In this document: one piece after another, positions 1 through 8,044 of the stretch
How positions within the stretch are numbered: position 1 is the stretch's first letter
Layout of the letters: each line of letters opens with the position of its first letter
DNA from: Microbacterium cremeum
Lineage (GTDB): Bacteria > Actinomycetota > Actinomycetes > Actinomycetales > Microbacteriaceae
NCBI RefSeq assembly: GCF_015277855.1
Contig: NZ_CP063812.1
Coordinates: 1,178,001-1,242,000, forward strand
DNA length: 64,000 nt
Direction of reading: 5' to 3'
Translations under genes and position numbers: made by a program
The notes under the pieces: generated by a model
What the model saw: only the letters and a program-made list of their open reading frames with translations
Told to the model about the DNA's origin: nothing
Databases searched by the model: none

Positions 1-218
1 TCAGCCGCCCCGAGCGCCGGGACCAATGCTGCGTCGCGCGCGCCCGCAGCGGTCGCTTCCGCAACCGCATTCCTGATCGCGACGAACGACTCGACGGGTA
101 GCCCAGCTGCAGCGCCGATGAAGGCACTGACCCTGTCTGGCACATCGGATATGTCGGGACTCCTCACACTCGAACCGCGGGTCGGCTTCAGCACCGCGAT
201 GGGGGTACCCCGCGCCAC
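1..218 (-). CDS. Unknown protein, N-terminal part only (cut by window start)
   Basis: This frame opens with GTG at 218, just after an in-frame TAG at 222-224, and stays open through the window edge, giving about 72 codons. The translation is rich in Ala, Val and Pro with mostly G/C third positions, as expected for a real gene here. The start lies 26 bp after the stop of the YrhB-like gene on the same strand, so the two may share a transcript. I do not recognise a family. YrhB/Imm35 proteins often sit beside toxins, so a toxin partner is possible, but nothing visible shows it. Confidence 0.5.
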   Translation of the reverse strand, partial: MARGTPIAVLKPTRGSSVRSPDISDVPDRVSAFIGAAAGLPVESFVAIRNAVAEATAAGARDAALVPALGAA

Positions 219-244
219 ACACTACGACGCGGACCGCCGGGCGT

Positions 245-535
245 TCAATCGGACGGAGCTGTGACCGGCGTCATCGCCCTGATCTTCTTCGCGTGAAGAT
301 TGCGCAAGCCCGCGTGCACTTCACCGGTCTCCTTGTCGACGAAGATCACGCGGTTGTCCCACCGTGCGAAGGCCTCGCGCCCCTCGACAAGGAACTCGCG
401 CGCACCCCACACGGGCATGTAGTCCGTGGCATCCTCGTACCACTCGGAAGCGATATAGAGCTCACCCGAGACCGCCGGCGGGTGCTCCACGAAATGGCGC
501 TCGAGCAGCTGTCGCGCCTCCCGAATCGTGACCAT
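245..535 (-). CDS. YrhB/Imm35-like small protein
   Basis: A 96-residue protein starting at ATG 535. Its central and C-terminal part has the pattern of the YrhB domain, also called immunity protein 35: aromatic and acidic residues, then a strand ending in VDKETGEVHAG. Known members are small cytosolic proteins, some acting as immunity proteins for polymorphic toxins and some of unknown role. Here it follows the flavoprotein-methyltransferase gene by 44 bp and precedes an unknown gene by 26 bp, all on the minus strand. The family assignment is by motif recognition only, and the function is open. Confidence 0.65.
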   Translation of the reverse strand: MVTIREARQLLERHFVEHPPAVSGELYIASEWYEDATDYMPVWGAREFLVEGREAFARWDNRVIFVDKETGEVHAGLRNLHAKKIRAMTPVTAPSD

Positions 536-579
536 GGTGTCAGTCTTCCGCGTGAGCCGGATCGGCGCCAAGCCGCGTA

Positions 580-2115
580 TCAGCCGACGCGTCGGAGGAG
601 CAGGATGCCGTCGTCCAGGTGTGCTGCGGTGCCGTCGGGCGCAGTGGCGTCGCGGCGACGGATCCCGACGATCTCCGGTCGCCACCGGTCGGGATCCAGG
701 TCGAGGAGCGCGAGCTCCTCGGCGGGGGAGCGGAACGACGGCATCTCCGCGGGATGTTCGTGCCACGGCGGGGGAGCCGCATGCGACACGACGAGCAGGT
801 GTCCACGCGGGGCCACGCGCTCGGCGGCGTCGCGCAGCATCCGAATGCGGGGGAAGTCGTCCTCCCACGAGTGAAGGAAGCTCGACAGCACGAGGTCGAA
901 CTCGCCCTCGATCGAGGCGGCGCCGTCGCCGACGACGAAGCGGGCGCCGACGCCCCGGGTTGACGCGAACTCCATCGCCCGGCGAACCGCGGTCGGCGAC
1001 ACGTCGACGCCGGTCGCGCGCCACCCGCGCTCAGACAGCCACACCACGTCGCCGCCTTCGCCTGAGCCGACGTCCAATGCCGTCCCCGGCTCGAGATCGG
1101 CGACGATGGCGGCCACCGACGCATTGACCCGGCCTGACCAGAATCGGTCCTCGGCTGCGTACCGCTCCTCCCACCCGGCGTTGCGCCGCGCGGTGCGTTC
1201 GGCGACCGCGAGCCGGAAGTCCTCTGCCACGAGCATCGCGTTGGCGCCGGCGCCTGCCATCGACCCCGTGCCCATCGCGACGGGCACGTTCGCGAAGGGC
1301 GCGGTGACATTGCCCGCGGCGAAGACGCGTGGGTGACTCGTCGCGCCCCGCATGTCGACGGCGAGAGGCGCGCCCGGCGCCTCGGTGCGTTCCAGGTCGA
1401 GGTCGGCGGCGAACTCGAGGCCGAGGACGGGGTCTCCTGCCGTGAACAGTGCGTCGACGACGTGGTCGGCACCGTCCTCGGTCGCGATCACGAGCGCATC
1501 CCGCTCGCGGTGGACCGCCCGCACGGCTGACGTGACGACGCCGACACCGCGTGCCGCGAACCGGGCCGCCGTGTCTTCATCGAGGGGCCCGGCTGCGGCG
1601 GTGAACGCCGTCACGTCGTCGGAGAGCTGCCGCACCAGTTCGATCTGGTGAGCGCTCGCGGGCGACGTCGAAAGCACGCCGAGCCGCTTTCCGGCGACCT
1701 CCCAGCCGTGGCAGTACGGGCAGTGCAGTACCGATCGGCCCCACTCTTCGCGGAGCCCGGGCACGGCCGGAAGCTCGTCCCGGATGCCCGTCGCGATCAC
1801 GACGGTACGTGCCGTGTCCACCTGTCCATCCGAACGCCGCACTCGGAGGAAGGCGCCCTCGTCAGTCAGGGCGCTGACCGTGCCCGTCACGATCTCGACC
1901 CCGTACGCGCGCGCCTCAGCGCGCCCCGTCTCCAGCAGGCGCGCAGGGTCGAGGCCGTCGTGGCCGAGCACGCCGTGCATCGAGGACGAGAAGCGGTTCC
2001 GCGGCTGCCCGCCGTCGATCACGAGAGTGCGCCGCCGCGAGCGTCCCAGCATCTGCGCGGCGCTGAGGCCCGCCGCACCACCGCCGATGATCACGGCATC
2101 CCATTCGTTCGTCAT
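580..2115 (-). CDS. Bifunctional thioredoxin-reductase-like flavoprotein / SAM methyltransferase
   Basis: A 511-residue fusion. Residues 1-305 form a thioredoxin-reductase-like domain with the FAD-binding GGGAAG motif near residue 11 and the redox pair C132-P-Y-C135. From about residue 340 follows a class I SAM-dependent methyltransferase with the motif I sequence DVGSGEGG. The two-domain fusion is a recognised actinobacterial architecture, but its substrates are unknown. The flavoprotein half should reduce a disulfide partner with NAD(P)H and the C-terminal half should methylate an unidentified acceptor. It is transcribed away from an XRE-cupin regulator that starts 65 bp upstream, which probably controls it. 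Confidence 0.88.
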   Translation of the reverse strand: MTNEWDAVIIGGGAAGLSAAQMLGRSRRRTLVIDGGQPRNRFSSSMHGVLGHDGLDPARLLETGRAEARAYGVEIVTGTVSALTDEGAFLRVRRSDGQVDTARTVVIATGIRDELPAVPGLREEWGRSVLHCPYCHGWEVAGKRLGVLSTSPASAHQIELVRQLSDDVTAFTAAAGPLDEDTAARFAARGVGVVTSAVRAVHRERDALVIATEDGADHVVDALFTAGDPVLGLEFAADLDLERTEAPGAPLAVDMRGATSHPRVFAAGNVTAPFANVPVAMGTGSMAGAGANAMLVAEDFRLAVAERTARRNAGWEERYAAEDRFWSGRVNASVAAIVADLEPGTALDVGSGEGGDVVWLSERGWRATGVDVSPTAVRRAMEFASTRGVGARFVVGDGAASIEGEFDLVLSSFLHSWEDDFPRIRMLRDAAERVAPRGHLLVVSHAAPPPWHEHPAEMPSFRSPAEELALLDLDPDRWRPEIVGIRRRDATAPDGTAAHLDDGILLLRRVG

Positions 2116-2144
2116 GTCTCCAGCGTCATCATCCGGAGCCGTGC

Positions 2145-2172
2145 TGGCAAGTTGGTTTGCAGTAATGGCAAG
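2145..2172. promoter_or_regulatory. Possible XRE operator: direct repeats TGGCAAG
   Basis: The 65-bp divergent gap holds TGGCAAG at 2145-2151 and again at 2166-2172. The 21-bp period is about two helical turns. The repeats lie just before the XRE-cupin start at 2181 and close to the flavoprotein start at 2115. Placement suits a shared operator for the neighbouring regulator, but this is inference from position and repetition only. Confidence 0.35.
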
Positions 2173-2180
2173 ATTGGACG

Positions 2181-2735
2181 ATGGATGCCGAACTCGCCCA
2201 GATCGGACCCCGCCTGCGGGCGGCGCGGCGTGAGCGTGGCTGGACGCTCGAGGATCTCGCTGCGCGGGCAGGGATGTCGGTGAGCACCCTCTCTCGCCTG
2301 GAGTCCGGCAAGCGCCAGGCGTCGTTGGCCCTGTTGCTGCCGCTCATCCGGCAGCTCGGCATCCGCGTCGATGATCTCCTCCCCGTGACGCCGGTCGACC
2401 CCCGGGTGCGTCGGTCGGTCGAACGTCGAGACGGAATGGTCATCGCACCGCTCACGCTGGAACACTCACCCGTGCAGACCTACAAGGTGACCTTTCCCGC
2501 GTCAGAGACAGCGCCGACCCCGCGCGTGCATGACGGGTACGAATGGCTGTACGTCCTGAGCGGCCGGCTTCGGCTGGCACTCAACGGCCACGAGCACATC
2601 ATCGGGCGTGGCGAGGCGGCCGAGTTCGACACGCGGATGCCGCACAGCCTGAGCGCCACGGCGGACGGGCCGGCCGAAGTGCTCAGCATCTTCAGTGCCT
2701 CCGGGGAGCGCATGCACACGCACCGGGCGCCGTGA
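2181..2735 (+). CDS. XRE-family regulator with C-terminal cupin domain
   Basis: A 184-residue protein. Residues 8-62 form an XRE helix-turn-helix with the typical TLEDLAARAGMSVSTLSRLE recognition region. Residues 100-180 form a single-stranded beta-helix (cupin) whose conserved stretch includes HDGYEWLYVLSGRL. Such regulators usually bind a small ligand in the cupin and repress or activate a neighbouring enzyme operon. It is divergent from the flavoprotein-methyltransferase gene with a 65-bp shared promoter region, making that gene the likely target. The ligand is unknown. Confidence 0.9.
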   Translation: MDAELAQIGPRLRAARRERGWTLEDLAARAGMSVSTLSRLESGKRQASLALLLPLIRQLGIRVDDLLPVTPVDPRVRRSVERRDGMVIAPLTLEHSPVQTYKVTFPASETAPTPRVHDGYEWLYVLSGRLRLALNGHEHIIGRGEAAEFDTRMPHSLSATADGPAEVLSIFSASGERMHTHRAP

Positions 2736-2816
2736 CGCCGCCAGGGTGAGCCGGCCCCGCGAACGGCGTCTCTCAGCTCCTCGTCGAGTGCACCCGTCAG
2801 GACCGGCGACGCGGTG

Positions 2817-3353
2817 TCAGTGCCCGTCGTGCGTGATGACGGGGAGCGTGGTGCCGTCGGTGTCGACGAGGGCGGCGGCCTGGCACGAGCCCAGGGCCGG
2901 TACGACGACGATCGTGACCACGGCGGCCGCGGCGGCCAGACCCCAGAGTCCGGCGTGGTGCGAGGGGCGGCGGCGTCCGCGGACGATCCCGAAGATGACG
3001 ACGACCCCCATGCCCGTGAGCACTGCGATCGCGAGGATGCTCGCCCGGCCCGGCGCCGTCGCGAGCAGGGCGAGCGCCAGCGCCACCGCTGCGGAGACGC
3101 CGGCGACCGCCGCCCGCGGCGCAGGCGTACGGCCGAGGGCAAGGCTCGCGGCTCCCCACGTCAGTGCGCACAGTGCGAGGACGACGGACAGCACGCCGAT
3201 CACGCGCGAGAGGGTGTCTGCCTGGAGCGCGACGATCGCGGCCGCGCCGAGCGCTGCACCGATCAAGCCGAAGCCCCACGCGGCGACGGGCACCCACGAC
3301 GAGGCGCGACTCTCGGTGCGCTTCGTCGTGGATGCCCCCTGTCGCATGGTCAC
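2817..3353 (-). CDS. Conserved membrane protein, five to six TM segments
   Basis: A 178-residue hydrophobic protein with several Ala/Val/Leu-rich membrane segments (roughly residues 20-45, 48-70, 82-100, 103-125 and 133-155) and a short polar tail. The GTG start at 3353 overlaps the TGA stop of the DUF4383 gene by 4 bp, so translation is probably coupled; an ATG at 3347 is an alternative. No family recognised. It shares an operon, and presumably the SigK-like promoter, with the DUF4383 gene. Confidence 0.75.
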   Translation of the reverse strand: MTMRQGASTTKRTESRASSWVPVAAWGFGLIGAALGAAAIVALQADTLSRVIGVLSVVLALCALTWGAASLALGRTPAPRAAVAGVSAAVALALALLATAPGRASILAIAVLTGMGVVVIFGIVRGRRRPSHHAGLWGLAAAAAVVTIVVVPALGSCQAAALVDTDGTTLPVITHDGH

Positions 3354-3757
3354 GCCGTCGCGACTCGCGATGACCGCTCGGCGGCCAGACCGACTCCGAG
3401 GAGCACGATGGCGCTGCCCAGGTGCAGGAAGTGGTCCGGCGCGTTCAGAGCGAGGATGTTCGCCGGCGTGCCCACGAGGAAGAAGCCGGCGACGCCGAGG
3501 AGCAGATACGCCGCCCCGATGGTGATGTTCACGACCTTGGCGGGGCGGGCCCCGCGCAGACCGGCGATGAGCAGCGCGGCGCCGATCAGCAGGTGCGCGA
3601 CATTGTGGAGCGGGTTCACCGCGAAGATGCCTAGGAGCAGCCCGCCCTCGGTGGCGGCGAACCCGACCCCGCCCGTGTAGACGAACCCGAGCAGCCCTAC
3701 GAGCAGGTAGACGGCGCCGAAGACCGTGGCGACGATGCGATTCGGTGACGAGCCCAT
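3350..3757 (-). CDS. DUF4383 membrane protein
   Basis: A 135-residue four-helix membrane protein of the DUF4383 family. The characteristic loop containing [12 protein letters not shown] after helix 2 and the APDHFLHLG stretch before helix 4 are both present. No biochemical function is known for the family. A strong ribosome site (AAAGGAGG) precedes ATG 3757. About 45 bp further up is a bipartite promoter-like motif shared with the fasciclin gene, suggesting control by the SigK encoded 3 kb away. It is the first gene of a two-gene operon. Confidence 0.88.
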   Translation of the reverse strand: MGSSPNRIVATVFGAVYLLVGLLGFVYTGGVGFAATEGGLLLGIFAVNPLHNVAHLLIGAALLIAGLRGARPAKVVNITIGAAYLLLGVAGFFLVGTPANILALNAPDHFLHLGSAIVLLGVGLAAERSSRVATA

Positions 3758-3802
3758 GAGAGGCCTCCTTTTCTCAGCGGCGATCTGCCGCGCTGTGACC
3801 GT

Positions 3803-3830
3803 TGTTCGGTGTCGATGGCGGATCGGATGG
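3803..3830 (-). promoter_or_regulatory. SigK-like promoter for the DUF4383 operon
   Basis: Read on the minus strand: CCATCC at 3830-3825, a 16-bp spacer, then CGAACA at 3808-3803, about 45 bp before the DUF4383 start. The fasciclin promoter has the same hexamer, spacer length and CGAA-A core, and both continue as CCATCCGAT. The pattern resembles the published mycobacterial SigK promoters (CCATCC / CGAAT-like). The assignment is by motif sharing and context. Confidence 0.6.
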
Positions 3831-3844
3831 GATCCAGATCCCGA

Positions 3845-4504
3845 TCACTGTGCCGGGGGCATCAGCACCGAATCGATGAGGTAGACGACCGCGTTGGCCG
3901 TCTGCACGCCGCCGCAGATGACGTTGGCGTCGTTGACCATCCACATGTCGCCCTCGCCGGTGACCTCGAGGTCGGCGCCCTGCACCGTCGTGTGGGTGCC
4001 GGCGATTCCGGACGGCTCGATCTGGCCGGGGACCACGTGGTACGTCAGGATCGCCGTCAGCGTCTCGGCGTCGGTTCCCAGCGCCTCGATCGTCGCCGGA
4101 TCGATCTTCGCGAACGCGTCGTCGACCGGAGCGAAGACCGTGAACTCATCGCCGTTGAGCGTGTCCACGAGGTCGACATCGGGGTTGAGCTGACCGCTCA
4201 CGGCCGCGACGAGCGTGGACAGCAGCGGATTGTTGGATGCCGCGACCGCGACCGGGTCAGCCGACATGCCTTCGATCGAGCCTGCGCCGTCCGGCTCCGC
4301 CTCGGCGTAACCGGCGCAGCCCGGCCCGACCAGGTTCGCCGCGGGGTCCATCTCAGCGGGCTCCTCCGTCATCTCGGTGGCGGGGGTGGTCGGTTCGGCC
4401 GACGGCTCCGCCGTCGATCCGCCCATCGAACAGGCGGACACCGCGAACGTCGTCGCGATCGCGAGGGCGAGCCCCGCCGAGACGCGCTTACGTGTGAGTG
4501 TCAT
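3845..4504 (-). CDS. Fasciclin-domain lipoprotein (MPT70/MPT83-like)
   Basis: A 219-residue secreted protein. ATG 4504 is preceded by a strong GAGGAGG ribosome site. A signal peptide ends in the lipobox-like SACS, so Cys is probably lipidated. A Ser/Pro/Glu-rich linker follows, and residues 80-219 form one FAS1 domain with the typical [14 protein letters not shown] and LTYHVVPG stretches. FAS1 lipoproteins are exposed on the cell surface. In Mycobacterium tuberculosis the homologues MPT70 and MPT83 flank dipZ and are controlled by SigK; here the gene is divergent from dipZ and close to sigK. Confidence 0.92.
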   Translation of the reverse strand: MTLTRKRVSAGLALAIATTFAVSACSMGGSTAEPSAEPTTPATEMTEEPAEMDPAANLVGPGCAGYAEAEPDGAGSIEGMSADPVAVAASNNPLLSTLVAAVSGQLNPDVDLVDTLNGDEFTVFAPVDDAFAKIDPATIEALGTDAETLTAILTYHVVPGQIEPSGIAGTHTTVQGADLEVTGEGDMWMVNDANVICGGVQTANAVVYLIDSVLMPPAQ

Positions 4505-4590
4505 GACTTCCTCCTCTGTGAGGTCCGTGTCGGACCGGGATCTGCACTCCCGCGCTGCGGGATCGAGCCGCGAGAGCGGCTGCATCGAGT

Positions 4591-4618
4591 TCTTCGGAGG
4601 CACCCGGGAATCGGATGG
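4591..4618 (-). promoter_or_regulatory. SigK-like promoter for the fasciclin gene
   Basis: Read on the minus strand: CCATCC at 4618-4613, a 16-bp spacer, then CGAAGA at 4596-4591, about 87 bp upstream of the fasciclin start. It matches the DUF4383 promoter in both hexamers and in spacing. Two such sites within 800 bp, next to a SigK/RskA pair, make chance an unlikely explanation. Confidence 0.6.
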
Positions 4619-4753
4619 GAACCGTCACCACGGACTCCCGTCGCCCGCGAGGGAGAGGCATCCGTCGCCGCGTCGCCAATCCGAAGCGGCACCGGGCGCG
4701 AACAACCCGCGACGGCACCTCGCACGGGAAGCGCCGGACGGACGGGGGAGCAC

Positions 4754-6487
4754 ATGTCGATCGTCATCATCGGGCTGCTGGGCGGGCTGATCACGGGGAT
4801 CTCGCCGTGCGTGCTGCCGGTGCTGCCGGTCGTCTTCCTCACCGGCGGCGCGCAGTCGGCGCGGTTCGACGGCCGGGCGGACGAGCCGGTGCCGGCGTCG
4901 CGGTGGCGTCCGTACCTCGTCATCCTCGGCCTCGTGCTGAGCTTCACCCTCGTGACGCTCCTCGGAACGGTCGTGCTCGGCGCGCTCGATCTGCCGCAGG
5001 ACATCATCCGCTGGGTGGGGATCGCGGTGCTGGTGCTCATCGGGATCGGGATGCTGATACCCCGGGTCGAGCAGCTCCTCGAGGCGCCCTTCCGGCGGCT
5101 CACGCCGCGACGCGCGGTCGCCAACAGCGGAAAGGGCTTCGGGGTCGGACTCGCGCTCGGCGCGGTCTTCGTGCCGTGCGCCGGCCCGGTCCTCGCGGCG
5201 ATCATCGTCGCGGGCTCGACCGGTCGCGTCGGTGCCGACACGGTGCTGCTGACCGTGTCGTTCGCGGTCGGGGTGGCGATCCCGCTGCTGTTCTTCGCAC
5301 TCGCAGGTCGCGGGCTGATCGAGCGCATCCGCTCGTTCCGTCGCCGGGAACGCGGCATCCGGATCGCCGCCGGCGTCGCGATGCTGGCGCTCGCGGTGGG
5401 TCTCGCCTTCAACGTGCCGCAACAACTGCAGCGGCTGGTGCCCGACTACACCGCGAACCTGCAGCGCGACCTGACCGACAACCCCGAGGCGCGGCGGGCA
5501 CTCGAGCTCGGCGGTCTCGTCAACGACGAGAACAGGGACCTCGACCAGTGCTCCAACGGCGCCGCCACGCTGGAGTCGTGCGGCACGGCGCCGAGCATCA
5601 AGGGCATCGAGCAGTGGCTGAACACTCCCGATGGCGCCGCCGTCGACCTCGACGACCTGCGCGGCAACGTCGTGCTGATCGACTTCTGGGCGTACTCGTG
5701 CATCAATTGCCAGCGCAGCATCCCCCATGTCGTGGCGTGGGACGAGGCGTACGGCGACTCAGGGCTGCGGGTGATCGGCATCCACTCCCCGGAGTACGCG
5801 TTCGAGAAGGACGCCGCGAACGTCGCCGCCGGCGCCCGGGACTTCGGCATCACCTACCCCGTCGCCCTCGACAACGACCTCGCCACCTGGACCAACTACC
5901 GCAACCGCTTCTGGCCCGCGCACTACCTGATCGATGCCGAGGGCGTCGTGCGGCACATCGCCTTCGGCGAGGGCAACTACGCAGCGACCGAGAGACTCCT
6001 CCGCGAGCTGCTTCGGGATGCCGCTCCCGGCGTCGCGCTCCCGCCCGAGACCGACGTCGTCGATGACACGCCCGAGGCGGGTTCGCGGACCCGTGAGACG
6101 TTCCTCGGCTTCTCGAAGGACGTCAACTTCGGCGGCGACGAGGCATACGGTGCCGGGGAGGTGGGCTTCCTGCTGCCCGGTGATCAGCCCGCGGACTCGT
6201 TCGCGCTCGACGGGCGCTGGCGGATCGAGAGCCAGTACGCCACCCCGGCGGGGGAGGGCGCCACGGTGATCCGCCTGGTGTTCCGTGCCGACGAGGTGCG
6301 CATGGTCCTCGCCGGGGAGGGCGAGGTGCGGGTGCGGGGTGACGGGGCGAGCACCGTCGCCGAGGCGGTGCCGGTGTCGGGCACGCCGCGCTCGTATCCC
6401 GTCGTCACGGGGCATGGGGGCGGACCCGGTGTGCTCGAGGTCGAGGTGTCGCCGGGCGTCGAGGTGTACTCGTTCACGTTCGGGTGA
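4754..6487 (+). CDS. dipZ: DipZ: CcdA-type membrane transporter with thioredoxin domain
   Basis: A 577-residue protein starting at ATG 4754 after GGGGGAG. Residues 1-215 are a CcdA/DsbD-type membrane domain with the paired-cysteine motifs [10 protein letters not shown] and VPCAGPVLA, which carry electrons across the membrane. An extracytoplasmic thioredoxin-like domain follows with C316-I-N-C319 as active site. The last 150 residues are the DipZ-specific beta-rich domain. It should pass reducing power from the cytosol to secreted thiol proteins. The neighbouring fasciclin gene and SigK mirror the mpt83-dipZ-mpt70 locus of mycobacteria. Confidence 0.93.
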   Translation: MSIVIIGLLGGLITGISPCVLPVLPVVFLTGGAQSARFDGRADEPVPASRWRPYLVILGLVLSFTLVTLLGTVVLGALDLPQDIIRWVGIAVLVLIGIGMLIPRVEQLLEAPFRRLTPRRAVANSGKGFGVGLALGAVFVPCAGPVLAAIIVAGSTGRVGADTVLLTVSFAVGVAIPLLFFALAGRGLIERIRSFRRRERGIRIAAGVAMLALAVGLAFNVPQQLQRLVPDYTANLQRDLTDNPEARRALELGGLVNDENRDLDQCSNGAATLESCGTAPSIKGIEQWLNTPDGAAVDLDDLRGNVVLIDFWAYSCINCQRSIPHVVAWDEAYGDSGLRVIGIHSPEYAFEKDAANVAAGARDFGITYPVALDNDLATWTNYRNRFWPAHYLIDAEGVVRHIAFGEGNYAATERLLRELLRDAAPGVALPPETDVVDDTPEAGSRTRETFLGFSKDVNFGGDEAYGAGEVGFLLPGDQPADSFALDGRWRIESQYATPAGEGATVIRLVFRADEVRMVLAGEGEVRVRGDGASTVAEAVPVSGTPRSYPVVTGHGGGPGVLEVEVSPGVEVYSFTFG

Positions 6488-6527
6488 CGGGGAGCCGCGG
6501 ATGCGGTCACACGGGAGGGGATGCGGC

Positions 6528-7130
6528 ATGCTGGTGGGCATGGTGATCGACGGCGTCGACGTGCCGGAGGACGGTACGTCTCGCGTCGATCATGTCGGCG
6601 TGTTGCTCCAACGTGTCGCCGCCGGCGATCAGGCCGCGTTCGCCGAGCTCTACGACGCGCTGTCGGCTCGTGTCTTCGGCCTCGTCCTCCGGGTCCTGGT
6701 CGATCGTGCGCAGAGCGAGGAAGTGCTGCAGGAGATCTTCCTCGAGGTCTGGCAAACCGCTGCGCGCTTCGCTCCGAACAAGGGGCAGGCAAGGTCCTGG
6801 GTGCTCACGATCGCCCACCGCAGAGCCGTCGACCGGGTGCGCGCGTCACAGGCGAGCACCGACCGGGATGTGCGTGCGGGACTTCGAGACCTCGACGTCG
6901 CGCACGACAGCGTGGCCGAGCAGGTCGAGTTGCGGATGGCGAGCAGCGAGCTCGCGGCCGCGCTCGCGGTGCTTCCCGAGGCACAGCAGGAAGCTCTCAC
7001 TCTGGCGTACTACGGCGGTTACAGTCAGAGCGAGATCGCGGTGCTGGTGGGGGCGCCGCTGGGGACGATCAAGACCAGGATGCGGGACGGACTGACCCGC
7101 CTGAGAGTGGCGATGGGGGTGGCGCAGTGA
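6528..7130 (+). CDS. sigK: SigK-type ECF RNA polymerase sigma factor
   Basis: A 200-residue ECF sigma factor. ATG 6528 was chosen because GGGAGGGG lies 7 bp upstream; ATG 6540 and 6501 are alternatives. Region 2 (about residues 30-95) includes AEEV/QEIFLEVW-type residues and the promoter-melting helix. Region 4 (about 135-195) ends with YGGYSQSEIAVLVGAPLGTI. The next gene, overlapping by GTGA, is an RskA-like anti-sigma factor, which fixes the SigK assignment. Likely targets are the fasciclin and DUF4383 promoters nearby, and possibly dipZ. Confidence 0.9.
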   Translation: MLVGMVIDGVDVPEDGTSRVDHVGVLLQRVAAGDQAAFAELYDALSARVFGLVLRVLVDRAQSEEVLQEIFLEVWQTAARFAPNKGQARSWVLTIAHRRAVDRVRASQASTDRDVRAGLRDLDVAHDSVAEQVELRMASSELAAALAVLPEAQQEALTLAYYGGYSQSEIAVLVGAPLGTIKTRMRDGLTRLRVAMGVAQ

Positions 7131-7984
7131 CCGAGGAAGAGTTCGCGGAGCTGGCGGCCGGCCACGCGCTGAACGCGCTCTCGCCCGCTGATCGCGTGGC
7201 GTTCGAGGCGGAGCGGGTGCGCCATCCGGAGTGGGAGCACTGGATCTCGGCCTTCGTCGCCACCGCCGCGACGCTGGCAGACGGCGTCGAGGACCAGGTG
7301 CCGCCGCCGGCCATCCGGGCCGGTCTGCTCGCGCGCATCGGCGCCGAGCCGCAGCTGCCCGGAGGTGAGCACTCCGCTGCGGCGGAGGGCGCCGACCCCG
7401 CAGCGCAGGCGCCCGCTCCCGATGCCCCGAACCCGGCCGGGGACCCAACGGACCTCCCCGCCGATCGCGCATCCTCCGTCGCGCCACCGCCGACCACCGA
7501 GCAGCTCCAGGCGGTCACGCGGCGCAACTGGACCCGCGGTCTGGTCGCGCTGGCCGCCTCGCTCGTCCTCCTGATCGGGATCGGCTTCGGCGCCGCGACG
7601 ATCGTCGATCTCGTCGATCGCCCACCCGCGGTCGTCGCGCTCGACCAGATCGAGGCGGCACCGGACGCGGCGTCCGCGACGGTCGAGGTGACCGGCGGAG
7701 GCACCGCCACCGCGCACTGGGCGCCGTCCGTCGGGAAGGTCGTCCTCGTCGCGAATGGTCTTCCGCGCATCCCCGAGGACGACGTCTTCGAGCTGTGGTG
7801 GGTGCGCGGCGAGCGCCCGGTGTCGGCGGGGACGTTCGAGGCCGGGGCCGACGGTGCCTCGACCGTGCTCCTGGACGGGGAGTGGCAGGCCGACGACATC
7901 GTCGCCGTGACCGTCGAACCCGACGGCGGCGCTCCTGACGGCGTGCCGACGACCGAGCCGATCGTCGCGATCCCGACCACCTGA
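7127..7984 (+). CDS. rskA: RskA-like anti-sigma-K factor
   Basis: A 285-residue single-pass membrane protein beginning at GTG 7127, which overlaps the sigK stop by 4 bp. Residues 1-60 form the cytoplasmic sigma-binding domain (HALNALSPADRVAFE). A Pro/Ala-rich linker follows, then one membrane helix at about 136-160 and an extracytoplasmic RskA_C domain with the FELWWVRGERPVSAG stretch. Known homologues hold SigK inactive until the membrane protein is proteolysed, possibly in response to redox state. Placement after dipZ supports a link to extracytoplasmic redox. Confidence 0.92.
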   Translation: MTEEEFAELAAGHALNALSPADRVAFEAERVRHPEWEHWISAFVATAATLADGVEDQVPPPAIRAGLLARIGAEPQLPGGEHSAAAEGADPAAQAPAPDAPNPAGDPTDLPADRASSVAPPPTTEQLQAVTRRNWTRGLVALAASLVLLIGIGFGAATIVDLVDRPPAVVALDQIEAAPDAASATVEVTGGGTATAHWAPSVGKVVLVANGLPRIPEDDVFELWWVRGERPVSAGTFEAGADGASTVLLDGEWQADDIVAVTVEPDGGAPDGVPTTEPIVAIPTT

Positions 7985-8044
7985 CGAGTGCGCGTGGACT
8001 GCGCCGCCCGAGGTCCCGGCCGGCCGCGGTGCGAGCCGCCACTG

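Noticed and set aside
1..264. Plus-strand open frame to TGA 262-264
   Set aside because: It has no start within the window and fewer G/C third positions than the minus-strand frame from GTG 218, which also fits the direction of the neighbouring genes.
4658..4687. Possible SigK promoter for dipZ (GCATCC, 18 bp, CGAAGC)
   Set aside because: One mismatch in the first hexamer and an 18-bp spacer, unlike the two 16-bp sites; too weak to list as a feature.
6488..6527. Autoregulatory SigK promoter before sigK
   Set aside because: No CCATCC/CGAA pair is present in the short gap after dipZ.
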